From the NCBI RefSeq assembly GCF_900105415.1, contig NZ_FNSM01000001.1, forward strand, positions 2,766,501-2,830,500: 64,000 nucleotides of DNA, given 5' to 3'. Numbering within the stretch: the first letter of the stretch is position 1; each line of letters begins with the position of its first letter. Position numbers and translations under genes: made by a program. The notes below the pieces were generated by a model, which was not told where the DNA came from, did no database searches, and saw nothing but the letters and a program-made list of their open reading frames with translations. Positions 1 through 8,031 of this stretch are shown here, in pieces. The stretch comes from Streptomyces sp. TLI_105 (lineage in GTDB: Bacteria > Actinomycetota > Actinomycetes > Streptomycetales > Streptomycetaceae).

Positions 1-959
1 CCGCGCTCGGCCTCGGTCAGCTTGGGCTGGTCGGTGAGGCTGGCGAGGGCGAGCTCGGCGGTCTTGACGTCGGGGCCGGTGACGGTGGCCGCGAGGGAGT
101 CGCGGGCGGTGGTGCCGGCGGCCTGGTCGAAGTCGCCGAGGGCGGCGAGTTCGCGGACGCGGGCCTGCTGGGCGGCGGCGGTGAGGCCGTCGCGGGCCCG
201 GTCGGCCTCGACGGCGCCCTCGGGCTCGTCGGCGACGTAGGTGCCGCTCTCGGCGTCGTAGTGGACGCCCCCGGTGGCCTCGGGCTGCGACACGGAGAGC
301 GCGCCGAGGAGCAGGCCGCGGGTGGCGGAGGCCTGTTCGACGGCGCGGCCGAGGGCGGCGGGGGCGCGGGTGGCCTCGGTGAGGGCGGTGTCGGAGGCGC
401 GGGCCGGGGTCTTGTCGGCGAGTTCGTCGGCGAGGGCCTGGAGCTTGCCGATGACGTCGGAGTACGCCTTGTGGGCCTCCAGGGCCGTGCCCTTGCCGGT
501 GAGGGCGGCGCGGCGGACGGAGGGGACGCCGGCGAGGTCGCGGCGGAGTTCGGCGGGGGCGGCGGCCCGGATCTCGTCGATCTGGCGGTCGACGCGGGTG
601 GAGCGCGCGTCGGTGACCTTCCGCCGGTGCTCGGCGTCGCCGCTCTGGGTCTCGCGTCCGGCGGCGATGTACGCCACGACCTCGTCGCGCTCGTCGGCGA
701 GGGAGTGCGCGAGGGTGACGGCCTGCCGGTCGAGTTCGGCGAGGGTGACGAGGCGCTGGGACTCGGTGAGCTCGGCGGAGGCGGCGAGGATCGCGGGGGC
801 TCCGGCGGCGAGGACGGTGACGCCGACGAGGGCGACGCCGGCGACCAGCCGGTTGCGGACGCGCTTGGGCCGGCCGGCGGGGGCCTGCGGCTCACCGGGG
901 GTCTGGCTCTGCGTGCCGTTCTTGCTCCGAGGCCGCTTCTTCTGCACCGGTGCTCGCAT
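1..959 (-). CDS. NIT-domain (nitrate/nitrite-sensing) sensor histidine kinase, N-terminal part
   Basis: This gene runs off the left edge, so only the first 319 residues are present. The ATG at 959 opens a basic, Pro/Gln-rich cytoplasmic head (residues 1-36), then one membrane helix (about 37-60), then an all-helical extracytoplasmic region. The segment SLADERDEVVAYIAAGR near residue 86 is the hallmark of the NIT sensor family. In the family, NIT domains are helical bundles proposed to sense nitrate or nitrite, and in streptomycetes they head large histidine kinases whose second helix, HAMP and ATPase domains lie further on. Those domains would be outside the window, so kinase identity is inferred from the N-terminus. 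The gene is divergent from the PP2C-like gene at 1331. The ligand is unknown. Confidence 0.8.
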   Translation of the reverse strand, partial: MRAPVQKKRPRSKNGTQSQTPGEPQAPAGRPKRVRNRLVAGVALVGVTVLAAGAPAILAASAELTESQRLVTLAELDRQAVTLAHSLADERDEVVAYIAAGRETQSGDAEHRRKVTDARSTRVDRQIDEIRAAAPAELRRDLAGVPSVRRAALTGKGTALEAHKAYSDVIGKLQALADELADKTPARASDTALTEATRAPAALGRAVEQASATRGLLLGALSVSQPEATGGVHYDAESGTYVADEPEGAVEADRARDGLTAAAQQARVRELAALGDFDQAAGTTARDSLAATVTGPDVKTAELALASLTDQPKLTEAER

Positions 960-1330
960 TCTTGATTCGTCCGCCGATGAAGCAGAGGTGACGGCCGGTC
1001 ACATGGAGCGCCCCCACCCCTGGTACGGCTTCCGACCATTCCAGCGCTTCTGGCAAGGGGACGGGCATCGGCCGCTCCGCCACCCGAACGAGTGAACAAC
1101 ACTCAGTAGTTGGCGAACAACTTCCGGAGTCGGATTCCGGGGGCTCGCGCGGGGCGCCGGTTGGATCTTCCGGGCGGCCTTTGGCAGGATGCCCGCCCGC
1201 AGCTTCCCGGAGGTGCTTCTTCCGCCTCCCGGGTCGCGTTCGCGAGGTTGGTACAGGCCTTTTCCGGTCCTTTGCAGGTCTCGTGAAGGAGTTCCGGGGG
1301 GAATGCGCGGGGGCGGGCAGACTGGACGCC
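960..1330. other. Divergent intergenic region between NIT kinase and PP2C-like gene
   Basis: This 371-base gap holds the promoters of two divergent genes. No ORF with convincing coding character was seen. A short dyad, AGTTG-GCGAA-CAACT, lies at 1108-1122, preceded by a second GAACAAC motif near 1093, and could be an operator. The stretch is locally less G+C-rich than its surroundings, as expected for a promoter. Confidence 0.5.
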
Positions 1331-2122
1331 ATGCGCAGTGAAGTCGCCTCCCTTCCCGGCAGCCCCGAACGCCCCAACGAGGACTGGGTGGCCGCCGTTC
1401 CGTCCACCTCGGACGGCGGAGGGGCGGTCGTCCTGCTCGACGGCGTCACACCTCCCGTCGGTGATGACGGTTGTGTGCACACGGTCCCGTGGTTCACCGC
1501 GCGACTGGGCGGAGCTTTGACCGAACTGTCCGGTTCCCGCCGGGACATGCCCCTGCCCGAGATCCTGTCGCTGGCAATCCGGCGCACCGCGGACGCCCAC
1601 CGCGACACCTGTGACCTTTCTCACGTGCGAACGCCCCAGGCGACCGTGGTGCTCGCCCGCTGGGACGAGACCCGGGTCGAACACCTCGTCCTCTCCGACT
1701 CCGCCCTCCTCCTGGAGGCCCCCGACGGGACGGTGCGGGCGGTGCTCGACGACCGGCTCGACCGGGTGCCGGACGAGGTGCGGCGCTCGCTGGAGGCGAC
1801 GGACCGGCTGCGGAACCGCGCGGGCGGCTTCTTCACCGCGGCGGCGGACCCGGCGGTCGCGGCGCGTGCGGTCGCCGGGACGACCCCGCGCGCGGAGGTG
1901 CGGGCCCTGGCGGCGCTCACGGACGGGGCGAGCCGCTGGGTGGAGCTGTTCGGCGAGGGCGACTGGACGGACTGCTTCGGCGTGCTGCGCGAGGAGGGTC
2001 CGGACGGTCTGCTCCGCCGGGTGCGGGCCCTGGAGACGGACGACGCGCGGGTGGGCGGGCCGCGCCGCTGGAAGCTCCACGACGACGCGACCGCGGTGTA
2101 CGCGGAGCTGTGGGACCGCTGA
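1331..2122 (+). CDS. PP2C-like serine/threonine protein phosphatase family protein
   Basis: The product of 263 aa resembles the metal-dependent PP2C/SpoIIE phosphatase fold, which removes phosphate from Ser/Thr of cytoplasmic proteins. Visible motifs in order are NEDW near residue 16, LLDGVT near 34, LSDSALLL near 118, LTDGAS near 197 and HDDATAV near 253. These place acidic metal ligands where PP2C proteins have them, so the enzyme is probably active. An upstream ATG at 1181 in the same frame would add 50 residues of non-conserved, Arg-rich sequence. The ATG at 1331 is preferred because homology-like sequence begins there. No membrane segment or signal peptide is seen. The substrate is unknown. 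Confidence 0.72.
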   Translation: MRSEVASLPGSPERPNEDWVAAVPSTSDGGGAVVLLDGVTPPVGDDGCVHTVPWFTARLGGALTELSGSRRDMPLPEILSLAIRRTADAHRDTCDLSHVRTPQATVVLARWDETRVEHLVLSDSALLLEAPDGTVRAVLDDRLDRVPDEVRRSLEATDRLRNRAGGFFTAAADPAVAARAVAGTTPRAEVRALAALTDGASRWVELFGEGDWTDCFGVLREEGPDGLLRRVRALETDDARVGGPRRWKLHDDATAVYAELWDR

Positions 2123-2138
2123 GTGGCGGCCCCGCGCG

Positions 2139-2621
2139 TCAGCCCTCCGAGCGGACGTTGAAGTGGTTCAGGAGGCGGGCCAGTTCGGCGACCTCGGCGC
2201 GGTCCCAGTCGGCGAGTTTGCGGACGTAGCGTTCGCGCCGGGCGTCACGGACGCTGCGGAAGCGGCTGCGGCCCTCCTCGGTGAGGCGGACCAGCGAGGC
2301 GCGGCCGTCGGCGGGGTCGGGGTCGCGGGCGACGAGTCCGAGGTCCTCAAGGGCGCGGAGCTGGCGGCTCATGGTGGCCTTGCCGACGCCGAAGTAGCCG
2401 GCGAGTTCGGTGGCCCGCTGGGGTCCTGCGTCGTCGAGGCGTACGAAGAGGCCGTAGGCGGCCGGCTCCAGTTCGGGGTGGACCTCGCGGGCCATCTCGC
2501 CGGACTGGGCGCGGGCGCGGCGCAGAAAGACCGCCAGCTCCCGCTCGAGGGCGAGGAATTCCTGGTCCACACCACCTCCGGCGGTGGCCCGGCCTTCATT
2601 CCCCGTACCGCTTCCGTGCAC
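2139..2621 (-). CDS. MarR-family transcriptional regulator
   Basis: This 160-aa protein has the winged-helix layout of MarR repressors. A dimerisation helix covers the N-terminal third (EFLALERELAVFLRRAR), and the recognition region is ATELAGYFGVGKATMSRQLRALEDLGLV at about 70-97. The wing carries DPADGRASLVRLT. MarR proteins usually repress nearby genes and are released by small phenolics or oxidants. The start chosen is GTG at 2621, with a GGAAGG ribosome site 7 bases upstream. A stronger AAGGAG/ATG start at 2675-2677 opens a different frame that overlaps this one (reported separately). It is divergent from the lysozyme gene at 2856. Target and ligand are unknown. Confidence 0.85.
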   Translation of the reverse strand: MHGSGTGNEGRATAGGGVDQEFLALERELAVFLRRARAQSGEMAREVHPELEPAAYGLFVRLDDAGPQRATELAGYFGVGKATMSRQLRALEDLGLVARDPDPADGRASLVRLTEEGRSRFRSVRDARRERYVRKLADWDRAEVAELARLLNHFNVRSEG

Positions 2622-2674
2622 GTCAGCACCTTCCGCGCGCTTTCCGGTCGCTGAAAGTTTCTTGCCGAGGCGTC

Positions 2675-2691
2675 CATCGCCGCAGCTCCTT
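2675..2691 (-). promoter_or_regulatory. Strong orphan ribosome site and ATG upstream of MarR, out of frame
   Basis: On the minus strand AAGGAG (2686-2691) precedes ATG (2675-2677) with an 8-base spacer, a better start than that of the annotated MarR frame. The frame it opens runs into the MarR gene out of register. It may be a leader, a frameshifted original start or a translational coupler. Confidence 0.45.
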
Positions 2692-2855
2692 CAGTATTTC
2701 GCAGGCGTAGACCAACGGCGGCAACCGGGCCCTCTTCCGTGGGCGGGTCTACGTGCGTAGCGTCTTCCCCGGCAGCCCAGAGTGACATGTTCATTCCAGG
2801 TTGTGTCACCGGCCTGCCCCCACCGCTCCCCCACCGAGCCTTTCGGAGGCACGCA

Positions 2856-3695
2856 ATGCGTGTGCACAGATCCGGAACGACCCTCGCCGGCGCCGCCCTC
2901 GCGGCCCTGGCCCTCCTCCTCCCCCTCGGCCTCTCCGGCACCGCCAGCGCGGCCCAGGTCCCGGGCGCCCGGCAGGCGATCCCCGCGCGCGGCTCCGCCT
3001 ACATGGGCATGGGCGTGATCGCGCACGACGGCCAGGGCGCCAAGCCCGGCGGCGTCTCCACCCTGGCCGCGCAGACGGAAGGCGTGGACGTCTCCAGCCA
3101 CAACGGCAACGTGGCCTGGTCGACCCTGTGGAACAGCGGCGTGAAGTGGGCCTACGTCAAGGCGACGGAAGGCACGTACTACAAGAACACCTACTTCACC
3201 CAGCAGTACAACGGCTCCTACAACGTCGGCATGATCCGCGGCACGTACCACTTCGCCACCCCGGACACGACGACCGGAGCCGCGCAGGCCGACTACTTCG
3301 TCAACAACGGCGGCGGCTGGTCGGGGGACGGCAGGACCCTGCCGGGCGTGCTCGACATCGAGTGGAACCCGTACGGCGCGACCTGCTACGGCAAGACGGC
3401 GTCCGGGATGGTCGCCTGGATCCAGGACTTCGTGAACCGGTACCGGTACCGGACGGGCCGCGACCCGGTGATCTACACGGCGACGAGCTGGTGGAAGCAG
3501 TGCACCGGCAACTCCGCGGCCTTCGGCTCCACCAACCCGCTGTGGATCGCGCGGTACGCCGCCGAGGTCGGCGAACTCCCGGCCGGCTGGCCGTACCACA
3601 CGATCTGGCAGTACACCTCGTCCGGCCCGACGGTCGGCGACCACAACCACTTCAACGGGGACTACTCGCGCGTGCAGGCGCTCGCGAACGGCTGA
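2856..3695 (+). CDS. Secreted GH25 lysozyme (N,O-diacetylmuramidase type)
   Basis: The protein of 279 aa cuts the beta-1,4 bond of peptidoglycan outside the cell. A signal peptide covers residues 1-32 (basic RVHR, hydrophobic run, cleavage near ASA-A). A single GH25 barrel follows. It opens with GVDVSSHNGNV (Asp78, the first catalytic-face acid), continues with YVKATEG (Glu105) and carries VLDIEWNP (Asp167/Glu169) at the catalytic centre. No cell-wall-binding repeat follows the barrel, so the size is close to the bare Chalaropsis/Cellosyl-type enzyme. The ATG at 2856 is supported by GGAGG six bases upstream. A rho-independent terminator follows at 3715. Likely roles are wall turnover or bacteriolysis. 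Confidence 0.92.
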   Translation: MRVHRSGTTLAGAALAALALLLPLGLSGTASAAQVPGARQAIPARGSAYMGMGVIAHDGQGAKPGGVSTLAAQTEGVDVSSHNGNVAWSTLWNSGVKWAYVKATEGTYYKNTYFTQQYNGSYNVGMIRGTYHFATPDTTTGAAQADYFVNNGGGWSGDGRTLPGVLDIEWNPYGATCYGKTASGMVAWIQDFVNRYRYRTGRDPVIYTATSWWKQCTGNSAAFGSTNPLWIARYAAEVGELPAGWPYHTIWQYTSSGPTVGDHNHFNGDYSRVQALANG

Positions 3696-3714
3696 TCCCG
3701 CTCTCCGGCCGACG

Positions 3715-3755
3715 GCGGCCTCCCGGGTGTGCGGCACCCCGGGGGGCCGCTTTTT
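3715..3755 (+). terminator. Rho-independent terminator of the GH25 lysozyme gene
   Basis: The arms CGGCC-TCCCGGGTG and CACCCCGGGG-GGCCG form a long hairpin with a five-base loop and one bulge. It is followed by TTTTT at 3751-3755. Confidence 0.85.
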
Positions 3756-3773
3756 CCGTCCCTCCCCTTGCCC

Positions 3774-3789
3774 ATTGGTATGGACCAAT
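3774..3789. promoter_or_regulatory. Putative DasR-responsive element (dre) upstream of the LPMO gene
   Basis: The 16-mer ATTGGTATGGACCAAT is a perfect 6-bp inverted repeat around ATGG. It matches the commonly cited dre consensus ACTGGTCTAGACCAGT at most positions. It lies about 100 bases before the LPMO start. DasR is a GntR-family repressor of chitin and GlcNAc genes, released by GlcN-6-P-type ligands. Binding here is inferred from sequence. Confidence 0.75.
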
Positions 3790-3887
3790 GCGAGGCTTCC
3801 CCCGCCGGCCGCGCGGGAGCCAACTCACTTGCGCCCGCAGCGCGTTGCTCACCCCGTACTCCCCCACGCACGAGAGAGAGCCCCCGC

Positions 3888-4769
3888 ATGCCGTCCTCCC
3901 GCCGCACCGTCACCGGCGTCGCAGCCCTGTCCGCCGCCGCTGCCCTGGTCAGCCTCACCCCCGCCACCGCGAGCGCCCACGGGGCCGTCTTCGACCCCGT
4001 GAGCCGGGTGGCGGCCTGCTACGCCGAAGGCCCCGAGACGCCCAGGTCCCAGGTGTGCAAGGACCTCGTCGCCGACTCCGGCACCCAGCCGCTCTACGAC
4101 TGGAACGAGGTCAACATCGCCAACGCCGCCGGGCAGCACCAGGCCCTCATCCCGGACGGCAAGCTCTGCTCGGCCAACCGCGAGAAGTACCGGGCCCTGG
4201 ACTGGGCGCGCACCGACTGGCCGGCCACGGCCGTCGCCGCCGGCTCCTTCGGCTTCAGGTTCCGGGTGACGGCCCCGCACTCGGGCACGATGACCGTCTA
4301 CATCACCAAGGCCGGCTTCGACCCGACCCACCCCCTGAAGTGGTCGGACCTGGACCCGACCCCCGTCGCCGTCCACGACACCGGCCGCACCGCCACCGAC
4401 GGCTACTACACCTTCACCGGCACCTTCCCGGCCCGCACCGGCCGCCACATCGTCTACAAGATCTGGCAGCGCAACGACAGCCCCGAGGCCTTCTACAGCT
4501 GCTCGGACGTCACCTTCGGCGGCACGGCGACGGCGACGGGGACCCGGGCCCAGCCCCCGACCGAGGCGAAGATCGCGGCCGGCGCCGAGCTGTCCACCGT
4601 GAGCCACGCGGGCCACGGCGGCGACGAGCAGCCCCCGGCCCTGTCCGCCGACACCGCCGAGGCCCCTTCCTCACCGCTGCCGACGGCCCTCACGGGCGCG
4701 GGCGCCCTCGCCGTCTTCGCGGCGGGCAGCCTCCTCCTGGGCCGCCGCCGCGGCACGTCCGCCTCCTGA
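3888..4769 (+). CDS. Secreted AA10 lytic polysaccharide monooxygenase with C-terminal anchor
   Basis: This copper enzyme oxidatively cleaves crystalline chitin or cellulose. The 293-aa precursor has a signal peptide (1-30) ending ASA. Cleavage exposes His31 in HGAVFDP, the N-terminal histidine of the copper brace. The core ends with conserved aromatics near RNDSPEAFYSCSDV. Beyond it lies a Pro/Ala/Thr-rich stretch, then a hydrophobic helix (LTGAGALAVFAAGSLLL) and RRR, so the enzyme is probably membrane- or wall-anchored rather than freely secreted. No separate carbohydrate-binding module is seen. The ATG at 3888 follows GAGAGAGAG. The dre-like site at 3774 suggests DasR control and so chitin as substrate, but chitin versus cellulose preference cannot be read from sequence alone. 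Confidence 0.9.
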   Translation: MPSSRRTVTGVAALSAAAALVSLTPATASAHGAVFDPVSRVAACYAEGPETPRSQVCKDLVADSGTQPLYDWNEVNIANAAGQHQALIPDGKLCSANREKYRALDWARTDWPATAVAAGSFGFRFRVTAPHSGTMTVYITKAGFDPTHPLKWSDLDPTPVAVHDTGRTATDGYYTFTGTFPARTGRHIVYKIWQRNDSPEAFYSCSDVTFGGTATATGTRAQPPTEAKIAAGAELSTVSHAGHGGDEQPPALSADTAEAPSSPLPTALTGAGALAVFAAGSLLLGRRRGTSAS

Positions 4770-4786
4770 CCTCCGGGCCGCGGACC

Positions 4787-4810
4787 CCTCCGGCTCCTAG
4801 GAGCCGGAGG
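4787..4810. terminator. Perfect 24-bp palindrome, bidirectional terminator
   Basis: CCTCCGGCTCC-TA-GGAGCCGGAGG-type symmetry spans the whole 24 bases. It lies between the convergent LPMO and DUF4240 genes and contains the TAG stop of the DUF4240 gene (4797-4799). It probably ends transcription from both sides. Confidence 0.75.
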
Positions 4811-5387
4811 CGAGCGGGAAGAGGGCGGTGAGCCGGGTCATCGCCGACCCCTCCGGCCGAGGCTCCCGGTCCTCCTCGTCCTCTTCCCACTCCCCCGCCG
4901 CCTCCGCGGCGTCCTCCGCCTCCTCGACGGCGTCGAGGAACTCCTCGCCGTCGTCGTCCTCCTGGCCCGTCAGCTCGTCGTACGCGTCCTGGGCGACGTA
5001 GTCGAGCTCCTCCCACTCCGGCCACTCGTCGTCGTCCCAGTCGTCGTGGTGCCGGCCCACGAGCGCGCGCACCCCGGGCACGTCGGCCAGCGCGTCCGGG
5101 TCGGCGAGGACCGACTCGTACACCTTCCGTCCCTGGCCGACCAGCCAGAGCGTGAAGTAGTGGAAGCCGTCGTCCGTGCAGTCGCCGCCCTCGATCCGGT
5201 TCGCCGCCGTCCACACCGCGCGCGTGTCCGCGGCCTCGCACGCCCGCTCCAGCCGCACCTGGAAGTCCACGCTCTCGGCCACCGGACGCCTTATCAGCTC
5301 TTCCCGCAGCCACTCGAGGCGCTCGTCCCGGTCACCGGTCCGGCGGCCCAACTCGTCGATGAGAGCCCAGAAGGCGTCGTCGTTCAT
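4797..5387 (-). CDS. DUF4240 domain-containing protein
   Basis: The product is a 196-aa cytoplasmic protein beginning MNDDAFWALIDELG. This is the typical opening of DUF4240 proteins, which have the MxxxxFWxLI start and then alternate helices and Trp/Asp-rich turns. The middle contains RIEGGDCTDDGFHYFTLWLVGQGRKVYE, a family-typical core. The C-terminal 60 residues are strongly acidic and probably disordered (DDWDDDEWPEWEE, then EDAAEAAGEWEEDEEDRE). Two upstream in-frame ATGs would add 4 or 10 residues, but the family start argues for 5387. The function of the family is not known. The stop codon lies inside the palindromic terminator shared with the LPMO gene. Confidence 0.75.
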   Translation of the reverse strand: MNDDAFWALIDELGRRTGDRDERLEWLREELIRRPVAESVDFQVRLERACEAADTRAVWTAANRIEGGDCTDDGFHYFTLWLVGQGRKVYESVLADPDALADVPGVRALVGRHHDDWDDDEWPEWEELDYVAQDAYDELTGQEDDDGEEFLDAVEEAEDAAEAAGEWEEDEEDREPRPEGSAMTRLTALFPLASGS

Positions 5388-5431
5388 GCGTACGAGCATG
5401 CCAGCCCCGACTGACATCCAGGTAACGAGAT

Positions 5432-5480
5432 CCGGGCGCTGGATCCTGGATCCAGCGCCCGGACGGGATCCAGCGCCCGG
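5432..5480. terminator. lon terminator hairpin with a duplicated arm
   Basis: CCGGGCGCTGGATCC (5432-5446) pairs perfectly with GGATCCAGCGCCCGG (5448-5462), leaving a single-base loop before breathing. A second copy of the right arm follows at 5467-5480, so the left arm can pair with either copy. It lies just past the 3' end of lon. Confidence 0.7.
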
Positions 5481-5488
5481 ACGGGGAG

Positions 5489-7900
5489 TTACGCGGCCAC
5501 CTCCACGGGCACCACCGCCGGTGCGAGGGCGATCTCCAGGACCTGGCGGACGTCCGTCACCGGGTGGACCTCCAGCTTCTCCAGGATCTCGGCCGGGACG
5601 TCGTCCAGGTCGGCCTCGTTCCGCTTGGGGATCACGACGGTCGTGACGCCCGCCCGGTGGGCGGCGAGGAGCTTCTGCTTCACGCCGCCGATCGGCAGCA
5701 CCCGGCCGGTGAGGGAGACCTCGCCGGTCATGGCCACGTCCGTACGGACGAGCCGGCCGCTCAGCAGGGAGGCGAGGGCGGTCGTCATGGTGACGCCCGC
5801 GCTCGGCCCGTCCTTGGGCACCGCGCCCGCCGGGAAGTGGATGTGCACGCCCCGGTCCTTCAGGCCGGTGACGGGCAGTTCCAGTTCCGCGCCGTGCGAG
5901 CGGAGGAAGGAGAGCGCGATCTGCGCCGACTCCTTCATCACGTCGCCCAGCTGACCGGTGAGGGTCAGTCCGGCGGCGCCCGTCTCCGGGTCGGCGAGGG
6001 AGGCCTCCACGAAGAGGACGTCACCGCCCGCGCCGGTCACGGCGAGCCCGGTGGCGACGCCCGGCACGGCCGTCCGCCGCTCCGCCGGGTCCTGGGCCGA
6101 CTCCGGCACGTGGTGCGGGCGTCCGATGAGCTCCCGCAGGCCGTCGGGACCGATCGTGAACGGCAGCTCGCGGTCGCCCAGTTCGTGCTGGGCCGCGACC
6201 TTGCGGAGCAGCCGGGCGATCGAGCGCTCCAGGGTGCGGACGCCGGCCTCGCGGGTGTACTCGCCGGCCAGCTTCCGCAGCGCGGCCTCCTCCAGGACGA
6301 CCTCGCCCGGCTCCAGACCGGCCCGCTCCAGCTGGCGCGGGAGCAGGTGGTCACGGGCGATGACGACCTTCTCGTCCTCCGTGTAGCCGTCGAGGCGCAC
6401 CAGCTCCATGCGGTCGAGGAGCGCCTCGGGGATGGCTTCGAGGACGTTGGCGGTGGCCAGGAAGACGACGTCGGAGAGGTCGAGCTCGACCTCCAGGTAG
6501 TGGTCGCGGAAGGTGTGGTTCTGCGCGGGGTCGAGGACTTCGAGGAGCGCCGCCGCGGGGTCGCCGCGGAAGTCGGAGCCGACCTTGTCGATCTCGTCGA
6601 GCAGGACCACCGGGTTCATCGACCCGGCCTCCTTGACGGCGCGGACGATCCGGCCGGGCAGGGCGCCGACGTACGTCCGCCGGTGGCCGCGGATCTCCGC
6701 CTCGTCGCGCACGCCGCCGAGGGCGACCCGGACGAACTTCCGGCCCATGGCGTGGGCCACCGATTCCGCGATCGACGTCTTGCCGACGCCGGGCGGGCCG
6801 ACGAGGGCGAGGACGGCGCCGCCGCGACGCCCGCCGACCACGCCGAGGCCGCGGTCGGAGCGCCGCTTGCGCACCGCGAGGTACTCGGTGATCCGTTCCT
6901 TCACGTCGTCGAGGCCGGCGTGCTCGGCGTCCAGGACGGCGCGGGCGCCCCGGATGTCGTACTCGTCCTCGGTCCGCTCGTTCCACGGCAGTTCGAGGAC
7001 GGTGTCGAGCCAGGTGCGGATCCAGGAGCCCTCGGGGGACTGGTCGCTGGACCGCTCCAGCTTCTCGACCTCCTTGAGGGCGGCCTCGCGCACCTTCTCG
7101 GGCAGGTCGGCGGCCTCCACGCGGGCGCGGTAGTCGTCGGACTCGTCGCCCTCGGCCTCGCCGTTGAGTTCGCGCAGCTCCTTGCGGACGGCTTCGAGCT
7201 GGCGGCGGAGCAGGAACTCGCGCTGCTGCTTGTCGACGCCCTCCTGGACGTCCTTGGCGATGGTCTCGGCGACGTCCTGCTCGGCGAGGTGCTCGCGCAG
7301 CTGGGCGGTGGCGAGCTTGAGGCGGGCGACCGGGTCGGCGGTCTCCAGGAGTTCGACCTTCTGCTCGACGCTGAGGAAGGGCGAGTAGCCGGAGTTGTCG
7401 GCGAGGGCGCCGACGCCGTCGATCTGCTGGACGCGGTCGACGACCTGCCAGGCGCCGCGCTTCTTGAGCCAGCTGGTGGCCAGCGCCTTGTACTCCTTGA
7501 CCAGTTCGGCCACGGAGCCGGGCAGTGGATCGGGCAGGGTCTCCTCGACGGTGCTGCCCTCGACCCAGAGGGCGGCGCCGGGGCCGGTGGTGCCGGCGCC
7601 GATGCGGACGCGGCCGAGGCCGCGGATCAGCGCGCCGGGGTCGCCGTCGGACAGACGGCCGACCTGCTCGACGATGCCCAGGACGCCGGTGCCGGCGTAG
7701 GTCCCGTCGACGCGCGGCACCAGGAGCACACGGGGCTTGCCCGTGCCGGTGCGGGCCGCGGCCTGGGCGGCCTCGACGGCGGCCCGTACGTCGGTGTCGG
7801 ACAGGTCCAGCGGCACCACCATTCCGGGCAGCACGACCTCGTCGTCGAGCGGCAGCACAGGCAGAGTGAGCGGCACGGACGGCATGGACTCAGAAGCCAT
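5489..7900 (-). CDS. lon: ATP-dependent Lon protease
   Basis: Lon degrades damaged and regulatory proteins in the cytoplasm as a homohexamer. The 803-aa sequence shows the full LonA order. The substrate-binding N-domain is 10-200, followed by coiled coil to about 300. The AAA+ module has Walker A GPPGVGKT (368-375) and Walker B VVLLDEIDK near 431-439. The protease domain has PKDGPSAGVTM (catalytic Ser700) and GGVKQKLLAA (Lys743), the same 43-residue spacing as in E. coli Lon. The ATG at 7900 follows AAGGGGAG. An in-frame start at 7921 lacks a ribosome site. A HAIR-type HspR operator lies 22 bases upstream, which fits the known HspR control of lon in Streptomyces. The gene ends at a hairpin with a duplicated arm. 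Confidence 0.97.
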   Translation of the reverse strand: MASESMPSVPLTLPVLPLDDEVVLPGMVVPLDLSDTDVRAAVEAAQAAARTGTGKPRVLLVPRVDGTYAGTGVLGIVEQVGRLSDGDPGALIRGLGRVRIGAGTTGPGAALWVEGSTVEETLPDPLPGSVAELVKEYKALATSWLKKRGAWQVVDRVQQIDGVGALADNSGYSPFLSVEQKVELLETADPVARLKLATAQLREHLAEQDVAETIAKDVQEGVDKQQREFLLRRQLEAVRKELRELNGEAEGDESDDYRARVEAADLPEKVREAALKEVEKLERSSDQSPEGSWIRTWLDTVLELPWNERTEDEYDIRGARAVLDAEHAGLDDVKERITEYLAVRKRRSDRGLGVVGGRRGGAVLALVGPPGVGKTSIAESVAHAMGRKFVRVALGGVRDEAEIRGHRRTYVGALPGRIVRAVKEAGSMNPVVLLDEIDKVGSDFRGDPAAALLEVLDPAQNHTFRDHYLEVELDLSDVVFLATANVLEAIPEALLDRMELVRLDGYTEDEKVVIARDHLLPRQLERAGLEPGEVVLEEAALRKLAGEYTREAGVRTLERSIARLLRKVAAQHELGDRELPFTIGPDGLRELIGRPHHVPESAQDPAERRTAVPGVATGLAVTGAGGDVLFVEASLADPETGAAGLTLTGQLGDVMKESAQIALSFLRSHGAELELPVTGLKDRGVHIHFPAGAVPKDGPSAGVTMTTALASLLSGRLVRTDVAMTGEVSLTGRVLPIGGVKQKLLAAHRAGVTTVVIPKRNEADLDDVPAEILEKLEVHPVTDVRQVLEIALAPAVVPVEVAA

Positions 7901-7921
7901 GATCTCCCCTTCGGCAGTCAA

Positions 7922-7942
7922 GTTGAGCTATGAGCACTCAAT
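7922..7942. promoter_or_regulatory. HAIR-type HspR operator in the lon promoter
   Basis: The arms GTTGAGC (7922-7928) and ACTCAAT (7936-7942) are separated by exactly 7 bases. They match the HAIR consensus CTTGAGT-N7-ACTCAAG at 11 of 14 arm positions. HspR with DnaK represses dnaK, clpB and lon in Streptomyces until heat shock. Assignment is by sequence match and position. Confidence 0.85.
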
Positions 7943-8031
7943 GCTTGTGAGCCCCCGGATGTTCCCGGACGTCCGTTCGCTCTGAGCGATCACCCCTGCA
8001 CGCGCCCGCACGGAGCAGATGTAATGCCCAC

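Noticed and set aside
1611..2654. Long + strand ORF running through the PP2C-like and MarR genes
   Set aside because: It is an Arg/Ala-rich shadow frame of high-G+C coding DNA, and the genes in the other frames carry clear family motifs.
2708..2718. DasR half-site TAGACCAAC between MarR and the lysozyme gene
   Set aside because: Only the right half of a dre is present. The left half has no match, so binding is not supported.
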